A stretch of DNA of 18,415 nucleotides, from the NCBI GenBank assembly GCA_024650095.1, contig JANKMV010000007.1, forward strand, positions 1 through 18,415. Direction: 5' to 3'. Shown here one piece after another: positions 15,722 to 18,415 of the stretch. The notes under the pieces were generated by a model, which ran no database searches, had not been told where the DNA came from, and saw only the letters and a program-made list of their open reading frames with translations. The translations under genes were made by a program, and so were the position numbers. Numbering within the stretch: position 1 is the first letter of the stretch; each line of letters begins with the position of its first letter. Source of the stretch: Bacillota bacterium. Lineage in GTDB: Bacteria; Bacillota; Dethiobacteria; Dethiobacterales; Dethiobacteraceae.

Positions 15722-15835
15722 TGTAGGTACGGTCTTGACCGTTCCGCACTTTACAGCTTAGCAATCAAGAACCCACTCGTAAAACCCTCTTATGCTACTT
15801 GATGGGGTCCGGAACGGTCAAGACCGTTCCCTACA
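15722..15835. repeat. MITE-like element bounded by inverted 28/29-bp palindromic repeats
   Basis: The left copy (15722-15749) and the right copy (15807-15835) are reverse complements except for a TAC/GAAC difference and one C/G change. Each centres on a sequence that is itself palindromic (right copy GAACGGTCAAGACCGTTC), and the outer ends read TGTAGG and CCTACA. The 57 bases between them are non-coding. This is the shape of a small non-autonomous mobile or REP-like repeat. No target-site duplication is obvious. Confidence 0.65.
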
Positions 15836-15981
15836 TGTGGGTGTCACAGCACAAAAGAACCGCTTCTATGTTAGCGAGCGGTTGCGGTTGTACTTATGCT
15901 TGGTTTTTTAGGTACGCATCTAGAGCGTTAACAGAAAGATGATGCTGTCTCACTCCCTGTTCTTAAGTGGTTTCAACACAG

Positions 15982-16044
15982 ATATCCACAAGATATGCAG
16001 TAAAAATGGGGACTTAATAAGAGGTTATGCACAGGTTATACAGA
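15982..16044 (+). promoter_or_regulatory. Cluster of DnaA-box-like 9-mers
   Basis: TTATGCACA (16025-16033) is an exact match to the relaxed DnaA box TTATNCACA. ATATCCACA (15982-15990) differs from TTATCCACA by one base, and TTATACAGA (16036-16044) by two. All three are on the same strand. No replication genes are nearby, so a chromosomal origin is unlikely; chance, or a DnaA-responsive promoter for the gene at 16132, are alternatives. Confidence 0.25.
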
Positions 16045-16131
16045 ATATAGAGACGTAATAAAAGTTGAAGTTAAGTTCGACTCGGTTAGTGACCGCCCCT
16101 ATCCGTAAGCATGATGACTCGGAGGTTATAT

Positions 16132-17184
16132 ATGGAAGTAGAGCAAAGTAGTTTGCAAAAATGGCTAAAAGGGTTACTGATTGCAGGTCTCTCCATCTTC
16201 ATTTTGACACCATTAGTCCAGTCGACTGCCGAGCGCATGATGACGGGTGGTCCTTTCATCAAACCGACTTACTTTTCCGCAGAAGAAGTTAGCACAGCGC
16301 TTGATGAAAGCGAGGCGGACAGAGTTTTTTCGTTTGAGTCCGAAAACCTGTTGCTCTTTCTGGTAAACGACGATACAGGACTAACATTTCGTCCCTACAC
16401 AAAAAAATGGCGAAGCTACTATTCTGAAGTCACCGCCAAAGAATCGATGGGGGAAATTGTGCAGGTTAACAATAGCCTTTTTATCTACGGCGTGAGCGAA
16501 CTGGCTGGCGCACAGAGTATTTATCTGCAAACGCCTGCAGGACAACACATCCCTGCGGCGCAGGAGCAAGTGATCACATACAACGGCCGTGAAGCGCTGG
16601 CCTACATTTTTGCCATAGATGATGTTAAACCGCATACGGGCATTTATCAGTTTATGATAACGGATCGTCAGCAACAACTACTAAATGTTACAGCAAATGA
16701 TTTTGAAGATGCCGTCTTCACCTTAGTTGTTGAGGATTTTACAGTACCGCAGGGAAGCAAGCAATTCGTCCTCTCCGCCGCAGAGATAGCACGTTATCCC
16801 GATGAGCGGGCAGAGCTTCTGCAAACTTTTGTCAGCGCCGTCACTAATACTACCCTAGCTGAGCCCATCACCTACAGTGGACCTCAGCGCCCGCAAAAGA
16901 TGATCTTTGCCAGTTCGTCCCTGGGCGATTACCTCTCCCTAGAAGATAGCTTTTTACAAAAAAGATACCACAAATGGACACATTCAGTGGGATACCACCT
17001 TCATCTTGAAGGAGAATTTAAAGATATGTTGGGGAAATCCGATACCAATTACTTCAGCGCCAGCCTATTTGAGGGGGGCATACAAAGTGATAATCAAACG
17101 TATCAAATCCAATCAAGTGACAAATTAGCGGCAATCTTCCAGCTGTATCTAGAAAAAGACGATGGGTGGGAGTATATCAATTAG
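16132..17184 (+). CDS. Membrane-anchored exported protein of unknown function
   Basis: A 350-residue protein I do not recognise. A short basic N-terminus and one hydrophobic segment (about 14-33, LKGLLIAGLSIFILTPLVQS) indicate export with an uncleaved anchor or signal peptide; there is no lipoprotein cysteine. The rest is soluble, acidic and mixed alpha/beta in appearance, with no further membrane segment and no catalytic motif I can name. ATG 16132 has GGAGG 6 bases upstream, so the in-frame ATG at 16111 is rejected. It stands alone in the same direction as the dehydrogenase gene, 163 bases before that gene's start, with no clear terminator between them. Possibly a cell-surface or envelope protein. 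Confidence 0.75.
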   Translation: MEVEQSSLQKWLKGLLIAGLSIFILTPLVQSTAERMMTGGPFIKPTYFSAEEVSTALDESEADRVFSFESENLLLFLVNDDTGLTFRPYTKKWRSYYSEVTAKESMGEIVQVNNSLFIYGVSELAGAQSIYLQTPAGQHIPAAQEQVITYNGREALAYIFAIDDVKPHTGIYQFMITDRQQQLLNVTANDFEDAVFTLVVEDFTVPQGSKQFVLSAAEIARYPDERAELLQTFVSAVTNTTLAEPITYSGPQRPQKMIFASSSLGDYLSLEDSFLQKRYHKWTHSVGYHLHLEGEFKDMLGKSDTNYFSASLFEGGIQSDNQTYQIQSSDKLAAIFQLYLEKDDGWEYIN

Positions 17185-17260
17185 CCCGTCACATCGTAAT
17201 ATAGCCCCCAATATGTTAGTCATAGTTTGGCCCCATTCTAAAGAAAATTTATCTATGCGT

Positions 17261-17274
17261 ATTGTAAATACAAT
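17261..17274. promoter_or_regulatory. Short inverted repeat upstream of the dehydrogenase gene
   Basis: ATTGTA (17261-17266) and TACAAT (17269-17274) are perfect arms around AA, flanked by GCG and CGC. It lies 74 bases before ATG 17348 and could be an operator. It is shorter than the 18-bp Rex redox-repressor site, which would have been the natural expectation for a fermentative dehydrogenase. Confidence 0.2.
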
Positions 17275-17347
17275 CGCTATCGCTAGGCATACATAATTAC
17301 TGTCACGCTTCGGTATATTACAAACAAACTATAAAGGGAGCGTGTTC

Positions 17348-18355
17348 ATGTCAACCATTGCATTTTTTGAAACACAAAAGGATGATCAGCCATTTTATGA
17401 AAAACAGCTCAAGGAGCATCACCTCCTTTTCTCGCCAGAAATTCTCGATAATAAGCTAGCGGCAGACTATCAAGAAACAGAAGTTCTCTCCATCTTCATA
17501 CACTCTCACATTAATGAAGAAATTCTAGCCATGATGCCCAAGCTAAAACTCATCGCCACGCGCTCGGCAGGCTTTAACCATATTGATATTGAAGCCACCC
17601 AAAAGCAGAAACTAGGCGTCTGCTACGTGCCCACATATGGCGAATACACCGTAGCAGAACATACCTTCGCCCTCATTCTGGCACTCTCGCGCAACGTCCA
17701 TAAAGCATACTTCCGCACTTTGCAGGAGGATTTCTCCCTGACAGGGCTACAAGGATTCGATTTGAAGGGTAAGACCATTGGTGTAGTCGGGTCGGGACGG
17801 ATCGGCCTCCATGTGATCAAAATTGCACGTGGCTTTGATATGACCGTTTTGGCTGTGGATCCTTCACCCGATCCTTTCCTTGCTGAAGTATTACAGTTTC
17901 GTTATGCACCCCTAGCTGAAGTGCTAGCGCAATCTGATATAATTACTCTCCATGCACCCTTAAACAAAAAAACATTCCATTTGCTAAATCGAGATAATAT
18001 CCTCACCATCAAAAAAGGTGCCATTCTCATTAACACCGCCCGCGGTGAACTGATTGATACGGAAGCTCTCCTATATGCTCTGGCAGAAGGACACATCGCC
18101 GGTGCAGGTCTCGATGTTTTAGAGGGTGAAGAACTTTTTGTCGAAGAAGAGAAACTCTTTGATCCACAGACATCTAGTGAAACAAAATCTGTCTTTCACA
18201 AAAGCCAAGACCTTTTAGATCGTGAAGACGTGGTAATTACACCTCACATCGCCTTTAATTCCTATGAAGCTGTGCAACGGATACGCCAAACCACAGTGGA
18301 AAACATCGTGGCCTATCTCGCAGGTCAGCCCAAAAATATCGTTAAGCCAGATTAG
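17348..18355 (+). CDS. D-2-hydroxyacid dehydrogenase, probably D-lactate dehydrogenase
   Basis: A 335-residue cytoplasmic NAD-dependent enzyme that would reduce pyruvate (or a related 2-oxoacid) to the D-hydroxyacid while regenerating NAD+. The nucleotide-binding fold shows VVGSGRIG (loop glycines G148, G150, G153) followed by the acidic D171 of AVDPSPD, which favours NADH over NADPH. The catalytic set is in place: R232 in NTARGELID, E261 in GLDVLEGEE and H300 in TPHIAFNS. Substrate-domain text TRSAGFNHID and YGEYTVAEHTFALIL fits the D-lactate dehydrogenase group. ATG 17348 has GGGAG 7 bases upstream and is preferred over GTG 17342. Exact substrate is inferred; other 2-hydroxyacid dehydrogenases share these motifs. 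Confidence 0.9.
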   Translation: MSTIAFFETQKDDQPFYEKQLKEHHLLFSPEILDNKLAADYQETEVLSIFIHSHINEEILAMMPKLKLIATRSAGFNHIDIEATQKQKLGVCYVPTYGEYTVAEHTFALILALSRNVHKAYFRTLQEDFSLTGLQGFDLKGKTIGVVGSGRIGLHVIKIARGFDMTVLAVDPSPDPFLAEVLQFRYAPLAEVLAQSDIITLHAPLNKKTFHLLNRDNILTIKKGAILINTARGELIDTEALLYALAEGHIAGAGLDVLEGEELFVEEEKLFDPQTSSETKSVFHKSQDLLDREDVVITPHIAFNSYEAVQRIRQTTVENIVAYLAGQPKNIVKPD

Positions 18356-18415
18356 TTTCCCCCGTGTGTGTTATCTCGTGTCAATTTATAAGCGGAGACG
18401 GTTTCACTACTGTGA

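Larger units (their letters stand above)
15500..16131. other. Gene-free region with repeat element and DnaA-box-like sites
   Basis: No convincing coding sequence on either strand in 632 bases. It holds the Uma2 terminator, the MITE-like inverted-repeat element (15722-15835), a stem-loop AACCGCT/AGCGGTT (15858-15864 and 15877-15883, no T-run after it) and a cluster of DnaA-box-like sequences (15982-16044). Promoter elements for the gene at 16132 are not clear. Confidence 0.55.

Noticed and set aside
15982..16044. Chromosomal or plasmid replication origin
   Set aside because: Only one exact DnaA box, no iteron array, and no dnaA, dnaN or rep gene nearby.
17261..17274. Rex (NADH-sensing repressor) site ahead of the dehydrogenase
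   Set aside because: The repeat is 14 bp with TTGTA/TACAA arms, not the 18-bp TTGTGA-N6-TCACAA type; kept only as an unspecific inverted repeat.
1..18415. tRNA, rRNA, CRISPR array, riboswitch, integrase or IS element
   Set aside because: No cloverleaf, T-box or riboswitch-like core, regular spacer-repeat series, or recombinase motif was found by eye on either strand.

Overview
The window looks like a chromosomal segment of an anaerobic, moderately AT-rich Bacillota (class Clostridia). The reasons are Shine-Dalgarno-led genes with AGGAGG-type sites, sigma-A-like promoters, a nickel CO dehydrogenase (cooS) remnant, a D-lactate dehydrogenase-like gene, a polyferredoxin/flavin membrane oxidoreductase, and a Rae1/YacP nuclease domain of the Firmicutes type. 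This is inferred from gene content and protein families; I could not run a database search. I see no rRNA, tRNA, CRISPR array, integrase or transposase.

Layout. (1) 42-1526 (+): a membrane 4Fe-4S protein fused to a ferredoxin-NAD(P)+ reductase-like module, followed by a strong hairpin. (2) 1668-6528 (+): a three-gene ABC export operon (ATPase, giant coiled-coil FtsX-type permease, TetR regulator). It starts at a perfect 43-bp palindrome that contains the promoter, so the TetR protein is its obvious candidate repressor. (3) 6641-7972 (+): a CO dehydrogenase catalytic subunit gene that has lost its 3' third. (4) 7855-9232 (-): an ECF sigma factor, a membrane anti-sigma-like protein and a membrane-anchored helical-repeat-like protein whose 3' end is also lost. 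The cooS fragment and this last gene meet tail to tail at about 7916-7935, which marks a deletion/rearrangement junction or an assembly misjoin. (5) 9472-12722 (-): a probable two-gene unit, a Tet(M)/EF-G-like ribosomal GTPase fused to a C-terminal Rae1/YacP NYN nuclease domain, followed by a GNAT acetyltransferase and a clear terminator. (6) 13154-14317 (+): a CPBP intramembrane protease with an extra C-terminal extracytoplasmic domain. (7) 14750-15496 (+): an HTH-Uma2 nuclease-fold fusion behind a near-consensus promoter and ahead of a textbook terminator. (8) 15500-16131: a gene-free stretch with a MITE-like inverted-repeat element and DnaA-box-like sites. (9) 16132-17184 (+): an exported membrane-anchored protein of unknown function. 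(10) 17348-18355 (+): a D-2-hydroxyacid (D-lactate) dehydrogenase.

The most interesting item is the GTPase-Rae1 fusion. One domain set belongs to a family that enters the ribosomal A site. The other belongs to a family whose B. subtilis member cuts mRNA in that same A site. The tetracycline-contacting loop of true Tet(M) is not conserved, so I read it as a candidate ribosome-rescue or translation-surveillance factor, not a drug-resistance gene. The second theme is gene decay and rearrangement: the double truncation at about 7.9 kb, a degraded ORF at 14.3-14.6 kb, and a MITE-like element.
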